Below the pieces are notes generated by a model that saw only the letters and a program-made list of their open reading frames with translations, was not told the DNA's origin and did no database searches. A stretch of 64,000 nt of DNA from NCBI GenBank assembly GCA_026413225.1, contig CM048552.1:60217001-60281000 (forward strand). The letters run 5' to 3'. The translations under genes were made by a program, and so were the position numbers. Origin of the DNA: Otis tarda (taxonomy: Eukaryota; Chordata; Aves; Otidiformes; Otididae). Positions 24,518 through 36,035 of the stretch are shown one piece after another. Numbering within the stretch: position 1 is the stretch's first letter; each line of letters starts with the position of its first letter.

Positions 24518-24697
24518 CAGGACTGTGGTTTTCAACCTTTTTTTGACGTGGAGATCCCTAGAAAAAGTTCCAAAGGAAGTCCAGACCTCCTGCTAAGGAA
24601 TTTAGGCAGCCTGCCAGTCAAAAGCGCTTTCTTTGTTGCTGTCCATGGACCTCTTGAAAGTAGCCCACACGCAGAACCTTGATTCAAAATCAGTGCT
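24518..24697. mobile_element. Possible hAT-type non-autonomous DNA transposon relic
   Basis: The left end reads GACTGTGGTTTTCAACCTTTTTTGA and continues with GGAGATCCCTAGAAAAAG. Internally there is CCATGGACCTCTTGAAAG, and the right end is TTGATTCAAAATCAGTGCT. This order (GTGGTTCTCAACC, then GGACCCCT blocks, then an inverted GTTTGAGAACCACTG-like end) is characteristic of old amniote hAT MITEs. The terminal inverted repeats are imperfect and I cannot see a clear 8-bp target duplication, so the call is tentative. Confidence 0.42.
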
Positions 24698-25168
24698 ATA
24701 AGAAGCTGGCTTTTACCAGAGAGGCAACAATGATGCTACTTAGATTGGTCCCCATAAGCATATGGGGCATTGGCCAACTCCAGGGCCTTCAGCATCTGCT
24801 AGGCACCCTTCTTCCTCCAAAATGTTGTAGGAATTGTCCTGCTGGATAAGAACCAGGATCCATCCCTGACACTTGTTCTTCCACCCAATTGCTCTCAAAT
24901 TGAACAACATGGACAACAGGAGGAGAATGCCATGCTGCTGGGAAGGAGATCTGTCCTGCTTTCCCCTTCAGTGCCACAAATAATCTTGCAATTTTCTAGC
25001 AGCCGGAGGAGGGTAAGTTTTCTAACTTCCCCAAGCATAATGGCTTTTTTTTCAGAGACAGTTTGCCATTATCCTGAAGGTGGTGGTGAAAGTGTAAAGC
25101 CAAAAGTGTGCCTTTTACTCTGTACCATGGCACGTGCCTGCACTACGTCATGTCTAGAGGGCTTGACA

Positions 25169-25480
25169 TCATAGAATCATAGAATAGTTTGGGTTTGAAG
25201 GCACCTTTAAAGGTCATCTTCTCCAACCCCCCTGCAAGGAGCGGGGACATCTTCAACTAGATTAAGTTGCTTAGAGCCCCATCCAACCTGGCCTTGAATG
25301 TTTCCAGGGATGGGGCATCTACCACCTCTCCGGGCAACCTGTTCCAGTGTTCCACCACCCTCACTGTGAAAATTTTTCTCCTTATATCCAGTCTGACTCT
25401 ACCTTCCTCTGTTTTAAAACCATTACCCCTTGTTCTATTGCAGCAGGCCCTGCTGCAGAGTTTCTCCCTGTCTTTCCTGA
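25169..25480 (-). mobile_element. CR1 LINE, 5'-truncated 3' fragment
   Basis: On the minus strand this is about 310 bases of CR1 3' end. The tail octamers are at 25169-25184, and the TTCCAGGGATGGGGCATC and CTGTTCCAGTGTTCCACCACCCTCA blocks follow in the expected order. It is more diverged from the copies at 20 and 48 kb than those are from each other (for example CCACCACCCTCA in place of TATAACTCGCAT), so it belongs to another subfamily. Similarity stops after TCTTTCCT near 25478. The encoded ORF2 C-terminus is broken. Confidence 0.9.
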
Positions 25481-28400
25481 GGGACTCTGGCCTCGCTGAT
25501 CCTGGAAAATGGTCTTTTAGTTCCCTACATCAGCTTCCTAAAGTACTTGTGGGCTGGCAGATGCTTTAGTGTTCATTCTAACAGGTTCCAGCACCACTGA
25601 CCCTGCCTGTTCCCTGACAGAAGTACATCATTCTACCTCTACGTGACTTTTCTTTGCCTTATGGAAAACACCCAAAAAGCCATTGACATAACAAAAGCAC
25701 TGAATGGTAACTGCATTTGTTTTGTACAGTATTAAATTCACTGCCCCTGTTCTCCAGACCTTCCCATTCTGCAGCAAGTCAATGTCAAGATGCTGCTGAA
25801 TGCTCCCTCAAACTGCAGGACACTGGCTGGTACTGCTGCAGCCTTGGTGTGTGAAGGTGCTACCCACCCTCCCCTATTGATGCCATGAAGGGGGGCACAT
25901 CAATTACCCAGCTTGGAGCTTGGCCAGAGACAGGCAGCGGGGAGACAGATAAGGCTCAAACCTCCTCCTTCCAGAATTAACACTTTGATTAATCACATTG
26001 ACATTCAACTAAGATGTGGATTAATACATACTAGGCCAGGCCTATACTGGACTGGTACTGGACTTTACTGATGAATACTTTCTAGTATCTCTCATCTTGT
26101 TTGGGACAATCTCTTTCTTAGACTTTCAAACGTAAACGACAGACTCACCCAAAATGTTATCCTGTTCAGCAGCAAAGTACTTTTCCACATTCTTCTTCAA
26201 TATTAGAGCTCTTTTTTTTTCAAAGGCAGCAAACTTAGGAAACCTTGCCATGTCCCAGAAAGCACAGACACTCTGTTTGTTGTGTTGTGAAAATGAACAA
26301 CACATTTTCAATGTTAAATAAACATTTATCCAAAGGTTCAGCATGACTGTTTGAAGCTTGAGTAAATCAATCCCCGTAGGTTAACCTTTGTTCGCAAAAC
26401 TATTTTTCCTTTCCGAAAGCACTGTAACCATCAGATCTCCGAGTTACATGGTTTTTCAACATGCCACTGTCAGGAGAAATACTTAGTGCAGAATTCTGGC
26501 CCAGCAAATGCTTTTCCACCCAATGCTCTGTGGAGCTCAAGAAGTTTATGGGTTGCCGTGCTGTATCTTAAGGACATTAAAGATACAGTTTCAGCTGCAA
26601 TCTGTCTGGAAAAATACCCTGAATGTGAAACTGTTGAGAATTTAGCAGAAGTTAATGTTCCCTGGCACAGGCATATCAGCACAGTTCAATTACACAGTTA
26701 CAAGCATGCTTTCCTTCTAAATTGGCTCAGTGGAACAGATCCTAACATGTCATACCAAGGTGTTTGCTTTACAAAGGGTTATTATGCTGTGGTTTAGCCA
26801 CGGGAGATGAGAATAAGAAGATACAAGAAAACATTTGCAAGGAATTTAGGCCGTGGTAAACAACGGCTGCTCTCTGCCCTGACAGAGCAAATATTTTTGT
26901 ACCTGCAAAGCTCCAATTAAGTTGGGTAAGCAGAAAAGTTGCCCAGCTTAACTGAATACTAAAATGGAAATCTGAGACGAGCAAGGGTCTTGTCCACCAC
27001 AAGGCTACGTTTTTCATTTAAGATTTTATTCCCTCTGCCAGTCAGTACAGACGGCCGTTTCACTCTGCACATCTAAAGCAGGCGACAGCACCACACAAAG
27101 TCAAGACAGGGAGAACACATGGACCAAGAACAGAAATGGAGCGCTTTCAGCGGTGAGAGGTTATTTTTAGAGCAGGGTAGATGATACAGCAGAGGTGGAC
27201 AAGATGGGATCCTTTTCACTGCATGTGGCTGAGACAGCTAATGCTTGTTGCAGAGGGACTCTTAAAGGATCTTCTCACTTCCCTGGAAATTAGTTTTTCT
27301 CCTCCTGTAAAATCCTAGAGTACTTTCAGTTTGGATGAAAACCAGACTGTGACAGGAGCTGGGACTGTAGGGAATGCACCTTATACGTCCTGGCTACCCT
27401 TCAGGGCAGCTGGAAATGCTCCCTAATTTTCTTTGACTAAATGTCTCACTTCTTCTTCCTTCTGTGGAGATTTTCAGTGACAGCTAGAGGAAAAATCTCA
27501 GTAATATTTAAGCCATGTACAGTCATGGGATCTGCTTTCTGCATCCCAGTTTAACTGGACTGTAAGAATTTCCCATTGGAGGTTGAACATGCTGCAGAGA
27601 TCTGCAGATGGGAGCTGTGGCACAGGTCATGGGGCAAGAGGTCCCACTTCTCCTCTGGCATTCCCTGCGAGAGCTGCTGTGGTTTCAGCACAGTGTATCC
27701 CAGTCACCAGGGTGTCAAGCAGAGCATTGAGCTTTGCAGAGACCTGTGAATGTGGCCTAATCTTCTCTCTCTTTTACTCTTTAAAGCCAAGCAGAAATTG
27801 ATCTTGAAGGAAAGCTGCAGTCAGACACCAGTCTGGTTCCTTACTCTGTCAGACCCAAGAGTCTCTTTCAGCAGTGCTATTCTCTAACATAAAAGGTGGA
27901 CCTTGCTTCTACATCCAGCCAAAGCTAAAACCTCTGGAGATACCTTCCTTTCTCTTGCCTGTGTCTGGACTACTGCAATAGTTTGCTTCCTCCTTGTAGG
28001 TTTTCTCTTGCAGGTCCCTAGGGATGATTCAGCTGTTTCCTAGCAGTGTGTAACCAGGCTTAAATGTATGGCTTGAAGACAGAGAGGCACCTAAGGAGTT
28101 CATAGCCTGATTAGTGTCTCTTACTCTGTGTTCCCACTTGCGTGAGGCCCTTCTGCCCACCTTCTGTGTAGGGATCCCATGTACAGGACCAGCCATGGAT
28201 ATGACAATTGTATGGACTCCTAAAGGAATAGGCCACTCTGTCACAGCCTCCCTGAAGCACTATCATCAGGCATAAAAAAGTGCAATAATCCACTTCCATA
28301 TTATTTGCAAATTCTGTAAAGGATGGGTTTCTGTGTCTATGTGGGGAATATTCCATGTTTCCTCACAGCTTTATCTGGAAGTTTGTTTCCTCTGTGTCTG

Positions 28401-31189
28401 CAGGCCCTTTGAATTAGGCCACATGCAACTTTTATGACTAAGTGAAACCATAGGACGACCTTTCAAATCTCAAGACATTCCAGCCTGCTCCTGGAGGACA
28501 TGTAAGAGAATACGTGAACCATGTACAATCTGCAACTCGGGTGATACCAAGGATGTAAATGCAAGCCAGAAAACCCTGTGAGATCCATTTTCTCAAGTTC
28601 AATGAAGAAATAAGACATCCTTTACAGGATGGTTCAGAGTGAGAACTTAACTTAGCTGCTTTGCACCTCTCCATAGAGAAAGCTGTCTATCTGCTGACTA
28701 GAGAAGGCGGCTAGGGTCATCAGACTCACTGAGATGAAAGATATCTCTTGTGAATCCCATTTCTCCCTGATCTGCAGCCTCTGAATCAAAACCCTCAAAA
28801 TCTGCAGTCTGATGTTGATCTTCCTGGAACGGTAGACATCTGCGTATCGTTTAAGTGATGCTTCCTCCGTGGGAAACAGTGCCATGTTTCGCTTTCTACC
28901 TGCTGCATCTCAATGAGATATGGGCCTTCTACCCTCTGTTGGGGTTTCTAGTGCAATCCCAAGAGCATCACATCTTGACTGATCTCAGCTGGTAAAAAGG
29001 AGATGGTTCAGGCTATAAATACATGTGCTCAAAAAGCATGTAGCGGGGTAAGATGCTGGTCTCTCCTGCAGCTGCTGCTGGGTTGCCCTGGATGTGGATG
29101 TTGGGTTCTCCACAACCCAGCAACTATCACTGCCCACTCGAGGCCATGCTGGAAAATCCCTGAGCTCCGCCACAGCCCTTTCCCTTTTCTCCACCTCTAA
29201 GTAATATCCACCAATCCATCCTGCTGCAAAACCGCTATTGCTGTGGTAGTCTTCTGCTTAAAGAGCTAAGTGATTTCCTCCGTTTTTTGAGGTAAACCAC
29301 TAACCCAAGTTGATTGTGTACAGTGCTACTGCTTTGAGCCTCACCCTAGAAAAGCTTCATCCAGCAGAGAGGTGTTAATACACATTGTCCCTTCCACTAG
29401 TGGTGGCAAAATGGGCTGTGGTGGGTGACATGGGAGCTCCTGTCACTGTTCCCCGCTTGCTCTGCGGTCGCATCTCTGTCTGCAGGCAGGGGAACAGACA
29501 CAGTCCCTCCAATGAGCCCCCTGCATGGACAAATCCAGCAGAGATTTTCCTTTCAAAATAGCCACTATAAGAAAGGGATTGGCCTTGAAGGTACTACTTA
29601 GCTTCAATCAAGCGAGCATGATTTAGACTCATCCCTTTGAAAGGAAAACTGCAAACAAACGATTGTTTTCTCCAGCCACACAGCAAAGTCATGTTTGAAG
29701 TAATTTGCCCCTGAGGCAAAACACATAAAAGATACACCCTTGTTACAACCAGCTGCAGCTTGCTGTGGAAAAAACACTCCAGCAGCGCTGAATCCCTGCT
29801 TCAGAGTGACTCACTAGCAGTGTTTATCCTTCATTATGATGCAGGTTTGGTTCGTTATTTGCCCAACTATTATGTCACTAATTAGAGAACCCGAAATGAC
29901 TAGGAGAGGAGATGTTCACAACAGCTTGGTGGAGTGGAGGGAGTGACAAACAGATCAGAGATTAGATGTGATTTAGCTTTGGAAAGGTGGGAGGGCTGGA
30001 AGAATCAGGAACAAAAAACTTCTTGTCTGGGGCTCTCTCCCCCAGCTGCCACAGAAAAAAAAACCCCAAACAAATAAACAACATTTTTCTTGCTAGACTG
30101 TGGCTGCAGAGGCTATATTTTGCCTTAGCTGGCTTATTCTGTGCTTTTTGATAATATAGGGAGGGAAAATAGGTGGACAGGCAACTGCATCCTTTTAAAA
30201 TAAAGAATGAAGTCTCATGTAAAAATTGGCAAACAGAACTAACGTCCTCCTTGGGCTGAATGACAATGCTGGATGAGTAGGGAATGGCACATGAACAAGT
30301 TACCTGCAGAAAAAGCTACTCTGTGACTTTATATCACTTTAATTCATCTGTAAATGTGCATGCTCTTAGCCCTCAGTAGATATGAGATCTAATAGCATGC
30401 TCCCAGGCACAGACAGCTAAGTGTCGAACACATTGGAAGTTATTTGCTTCTTGCTTACTCCAAAATGAGCACAGGCATTAATTACTGTAATAAAATTGCG
30501 AAAAAAAAGCACACCCTGGATGTCCATAGCATATACAAGTAACAAAGCTGTTAGTGGAATAGTCTGAACTGCCCACATCAAAATACCTCTGAAAAGAAGG
30601 CAATTCAGCTTGGAAACAAACCTCTTGGAAGTAGGAACTGGAGGAAATTGAAAGAGTAGGCATCAAAATGTCGGTCCTTCATGTTTGCAATTAGCAACCG
30701 AACATATCGGGAAGTGGGAGGACTCACTGCTTGCTCAGAGTGGAGCATCTGTTACACAAGAGGTGCAGCAGTGCCAAGCTTCCCAAGTCTAAGGCACACA
30801 AATCTCCTTGCACAGCAGATGCGCAGCTGCAGGTCTTGCCCATGTGCCCCATCCTCCCCGTCGCACAGAGCCATGGCACTTACAAGGGGCTGATTACACA
30901 CTGCTAGCTGGAAGTGGGGCTTGTCATGATCAGCATTTGACGAGAGAATTGTCTCAGATGCCAACATGTCTCCTGCCTGTCTCTTTCAATCGAGGTGTTT
31001 GATATTGGTATTCATCACCAAAGTGTTGGAGCGTCCCATATAAGCAGGAATAGGTTAATGTTTAACCGCCTAGTTTTGCTTTTTCCTTTTTCACATGTTT
31101 TGCAGTGGAACCAGCTGTGCCCTCCTTTCACTAAGCCCTTTGCTCCTGGCATTCACGGGAAACATTTTCCAGCTGTGAGATGAAAGGTA
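25481..31189. other. Non-coding stretch
   Basis: No gene or transposon recognised. Open frames up to 103 codons (26486-26797, plus strand) have no recognisable motif, and the opposite strand is open over the same region. The (A)n-CCCC-(A)n segment at 30052-30075 is the only notable low-complexity site. Confidence 0.55.
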
Positions 31190-31245
31190 AAAGATTTAAA
31201 ATTATATAGTGGACAGTAGACCTCTGAAACTGTTTATTCACAGTG
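31190..31245 (-). mobile_element. Possible L2/MIR-type 3' tail, degenerate
   Basis: Read on the minus strand, CAGTTTCAGAGGTCTACTG followed by TCCACTATATAATTTT resembles the tail CTTTGAGATCTACTG....GCGCTATATAA found at the end of ancient L2-related LINEs and SINEs. It is short and diverged. Confidence 0.3.
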
Positions 31246-33540
31246 AATCTGACATACTCCCTGCTAAATACCACAGGCTGTAAGAAAACCTTTGAGCACA
31301 GCAACCTCGTAACATTTTTTGGAAAATGTAAAAATGGGCCACCTGGGGATCTGAAATCTTCTGGCTGTGTTTCCTGGCAATGGGCAAAGTCCACTTTTGA
31401 CCAGAGAGTTGTAGAACTTTTTGACTCATCAAGCCCAGTTATACACAGCCTTAGTTATACACAGCCCTAGGACCCAGCAAAGGAAGCACTGGGCAGCAGC
31501 TGTTGCCCAGTCCTCTAGGTAACCTTCCTGGTAACTAGCAATGTGACACGAATACTTACCAAGTAGTGTGGCAGCTGTATAAGGTCATCCCGCTTAGCTG
31601 TCCATGCCCTTTCATCCGAAAGTCACAAGTGCTTCACTCTCAGAACTGTAAATTCCTTACACCTCCATCAAGAAAGCACTCCTTCTTCCACCCCACCCAT
31701 TTGGTGGTTTTCCCTCTCTATGGTTTCTATTGCTTCAGCTGCTCAGATCAAGAATGGTAATATTTTTACCACAGCTAAATAAAATACACCCCACCCACTC
31801 ATTGCCACAACTTGCCTTTAAACTAGCTGGAGCAAAAAAACATTCCAACAGGTAAAATATTAATTTACTGTGGGCTCAAATGAGCCTCAGAGCAGTGCAA
31901 TGCTCTATGAAATTGCACAGGACAAAGCAGGTATTGTCTACACCTCAGTTCATTAGGCTTCAATGTAAAAGGTTGGAAGTGGGCCCGTCAGAAATCTCAG
32001 GTCCAGGTTCTGCATCCTGTTGTGACTACGCGCTTCTCTCCCGGGCTCACCACAACACCTCCCAATAGTCCTGGGTGCTTCAGATCCCGAGGTGCTTAAA
32101 ATCCAAACTCAAATTTAAGGAAGCGATCTAAATTCAACAGCCAAATGCAGAAAAGCTCAGCAGTGCTATTTCTGTTGCTTGGGCCCAAGCCCAGCATCTG
32201 GTTCAGAGATGTATCTGTCTAACTTTGCTTTTGCTGTGAAAACCTCAGCTTTGCTGAGCTGCAATCCTTCACTCCAGGAGGCATGCTAGTCCTTCTCTGT
32301 TGTGCTCAGTCTGGTTCAAGGCATCTTCGCTCTTAGAAGGATGTAAAAAATCAACCAGAAGAGCTATGGAAAGAACAAGCGGAGGCACGACACCTGGCCT
32401 GTTCAACAGAGTCTTGCAGAAGAAAGCATTTAACAGCCTAATCTGGCCGTGCGGCTCTATAATCTAAGTTGACAACACAGATTGCTGCTACAAAAGAGAA
32501 AACTGAAACCATGTTTTCCCAGATTGTGGAGATTAATCCGGTCAGAGGAGATCCTATTTCCAGAGTGACAGCAAACGGCTCCCCACACCCCCACCATCCC
32601 CCCAGCACCTCTCACTCGCAGGTCACTAGCCGGGATTTGAGCAAGAGGGGGTTGCTCAGCGTAGCGAGGCCTCCCGAAACTTGAAAGAGCAGTGACCTAC
32701 ATGTCAGCCTCCTGCCCACGGGTGCAGAAGTGGATTTAGGGGCAGGAGGCCCTCAGCCTCACCTTGGCTGTGGCAGAGCATCATGTTTTGAGGGGAGAGT
32801 CGCAGGGCACAAGCCGATGTGAAGCTCAAGAGGTCTCAAGTAACTCCATGCCAACTGCATGCCCCTCTGAGAAGGGTCTACCGTGACAGGTGGTAAACAG
32901 TACTTTCCAACAATTTTTTTTTTCTGACTGCTGGTTATACTACGGTAAAAAAGCTCCCTTCAGTTCAGTGCGATGAACCGAGCCAAAGCAAAGAGCCAAT
33001 GCCCCATGCTAGGAAGCAAGGATGGAGAGGTAACCCAAACCCCCACATTTAGCAGTGACCAATAGTACTGCCCCCAGGTGTGCTTCCCTGCAGTGCCGGT
33101 GGTGAGGAGCACCCTTATTCTGGAAGCTGCTGGGCCTCCATCCTTGGAGTCCAGTCCCTTCTGGCTGTTTCTCAGTTCTTGCTCATGCTATCACTTTTCT
33201 GAGATTCAAAGTGAGACACAGGCCAAGTGAGACCATAATTTATTTCAAGGAAGTTTGTGACTGTCTGTCTGATTTAAAATTTGAGAGGCTTCTGAATTAC
33301 TCATGTGGAAAATGCCTTTCCAGGAATGCTTGCACTGGTCTTGTTAATCACATACTCACACCGGTATGTACAACATAACAGGTTCTCCAGTGTCTTCCCC
33401 TCCCCAGGGGAGGAAAGTGACTGTTTTGGCACTAGACATTTTACTCACTTGCATTACAAATAAGATTTGGGTTCCCTGACACGTAACGGTGTAGAGAAAA
33501 TGAAAGTAATAATCACAGCTGAACCTCAGCTTCTCTTCAG
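31246..33540. other. Non-coding stretch
   Basis: No gene recognised. It contains a 16-bp tandem duplication at 31437-31468. Positions 32550-32680 are somewhat richer in C and CpG than their neighbours. Confidence 0.55.
31437..31468. repeat. 16-bp tandem duplication
   Basis: AGTTATACACAGCCTT is followed at once by AGTTATACACAGCCCT, with one mismatch between the two copies. Confidence 0.85.
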
Positions 33541-33655
33541 AGTGGAATAAGAAACAAGGACAAAGAGATATGGTGACTTGCTCAAAGCTACCTGAGCAGT
33601 CAACACAAGATGATAAACCAAGCCCAGATTTATTGACCCTGATCCAACTGCCTTT
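33541..33655 (-). mobile_element. MIR SINE fragment
   Basis: Seen on the plus strand as the complement of MIR: GATATGGTGACTTGCTCAAAGCTACCTGAGCAGT, then AACCAAGCCCAGATTTATTGACCCTGATCCAACTGC. These correspond in order to the MIR blocks GTTAAGTGACTTGCCCAAGGTCACACAGC and GAACCCAGGTCT..TGACTCC. The copy is heavily substituted, as expected for an element that predates the amniote radiation. The ends are approximate. Confidence 0.55.
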
Positions 33656-36035
33656 CCATGGGACCTTATTCTCTTCACTGACAATATTACCCTTTGTTTG
33701 CTTAACTTTCAGTTTTAAAAGATACCTGAATTCAATTAAAAAAAAAAAACATAAATGAGGCTAGATATGACTGTAAAATGGTAATGAAAATTCCTTACAA
33801 AAGTAAGTGCAAGGTTCAAGCCATCATAGTAGGATGCAAAATATAAGTGATTTGCTCCAGAGAGAAAAAGGAAGGTTGACCAGCACATTCAAAATTATAA
33901 AAGGTTGAAAACAAGAAGCATGAATTCCTTTGAATCACTTTCCTCCCTAAGACTGGAAAGGCCAACATTTGATATAATTATATCAGTACAAATGAACCCC
34001 AACAGAAATGGGTTTCTTTTTCATGTGATTTATTACTAAGCCATTCTGAGAAATTGAGTGGTAAATGAATCAGTCATTGAATCAAGTGTTGCATCTGAAT
34101 TTAAAGAAGAAATGCATAATTTCATTTAAACTACAGTGACTTTTGCTGCTGAGATGATAACTAGGGCCACTCAAATTTAATGATGCAGGATACAGGAGGA
34201 TATAAGTTGATAACTCTCAGCACAGGGAAGGTATAGCAACCCTTCATACCCTCTCTGTCACTTTGATTGTACTGGGGAATATATTTCCCATGATGAGCTG
34301 TACTAAACTTATCCTAAATTTCATCACTAGTGGTAGGGGAAATGTGGGTGATTTGATGGTTCTTGAGCAAGTCACCAGTTCATGTTGCCCTGGTGCGTGG
34401 GAAATATTTGGCCAATGTACTATTGGTGGTGGACTGGACTGTCAACGTGTAAGCAGAGGTAAGACATGCTCAGAGAGCTCCTCATTTTCACACCAACTTG
34501 CAGGTGATGTTTATCTTTGATGTCATATACCCCTGACCCAGGTATATTTGGGCTGATGAAGCAATATTACTATTACTGCTTGAGGCCTCATCCAGGTCTG
34601 AGTCCAAGATAAATAAAAGTAAAGGTAAATCTCTCTTTCCTCTCATGTATTAAGGACTTACAGCCTTAGGGAGGACCAAGGTACAAGCAAACAACTGGAA
34701 CAAATCTGATCTGCTGTAAAAAGATTTTGTTCACGTAATAAAATTAATGTGCCTTTGAAGAATTTTACAAACTGTTTTGCATAGCACTTAGGATACAGTA
34801 AACCCCACAGAGATCTTTCCTATCTAGATTATAGGATGGTATTAGCTCCTCCAGAGCAAAAACAAGAACTCAGCTGCAAACGAGTGACAGCCTGCAGCTT
34901 TAAATATCAGCTCTGGAGGGCAGTTATTTCAGCACAGCAGATGCCTTTCTTCTGTGAAATTCCCACGCACAGGAGATGCTTGGGTTCATGTGTGCTTAGC
35001 TGCTCCATCCTTCAGCACTTCCTTTCCCTAGAGTGAGGGAAAGTGAAGAAGGGCTCCACTTCCAGCAAGGATGCAAATGCTGTTTTGAATTACAAAGAAG
35101 AAAATGAAGGACTCTCCCTGGGCAGCCTGACATGTTATAAATTCCTTTGTTATAGGGATAGTCTTGTGTCTTCAAATAAGACACAAGCAAATAAGAAAAC
35201 CAAAGGGTTCAAAATGCTTTAGCAACACAAAGAGCCCAGTTTAACTCCCAAACCTTGAGCAATCTTTCCTCTCACCCCCCAGAAAACCCCAAAACAATGG
35301 TAGGCAAACAGTCTCCCAAACGCTCCTGTTGTAGTAACATTTCTCAGCATAGCAGAACTCTGGCCAGCAGTGGCTTACCTTTTTTTAAGCAGACAAGAAG
35401 AAAGCATAGAGGAGTTAGGCCAAACCCTAACACCGATGAGCTGAAAGCTGATGGGAAAGCAGAACCAATTAAGCAAGGAAGGGTTTCTCTGTACGAGCAT
35501 TTCCAAGCCATTTCTTTCTAATTTGGTCCCATTGCTGGACATAGAGGTTAGGTTGGTTGTATGGCTTGTCTGATCACAAACAGCTGCCTTCTTTGCTCAT
35601 TCACCAAGCCATACTTGAAAAGGTTAGAGAAACACCTGGGCTTTGATATAGTCTACTGCAATAAGAAAGATACTGTCAGGGTATTGTCCTTCATTTTTGA
35701 AGTACAAGAGGACACATGGAGGAAGATTGTGCACCATCGTTTAATGTAAGATGGCTAAGAAATAATAGTGAATGCAAAAAAAAAGAGAGAAAAAAAAATT
35801 ACATGACCAAATAATCTTTCAAAACTAGTAGTTAAAGAGCAAGAAATACAGAATCAAAGGGAATTTGAACTGCTCTGCCCAACAACCAGGGATGTAAGCC
35901 TGACCAGCAATACAAAAATAGCATCTCCTTATAAAATGAAAAATCTGTGCTAAGCCACAGAACTTCAAAGTGTCATCTGGTTCTTCTGTTAAAGTATCAT
36001 CGTTCTCTGCCAGACATATTCCTGCTACCGTCCTT
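33656..36035. other. Non-coding stretch, acceptor-like site on the minus strand
   Basis: No gene recognised. On the minus strand a long pyrimidine tract (36062 down to 36038, ending TTTCTGTTTAG) precedes an open frame containing TVAGICLAENDDTLTEEPDD and reaching to 35825. No good donor follows, and there is no AATAAA just after the stop, so it is reported only as a lead. Confidence 0.4.
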
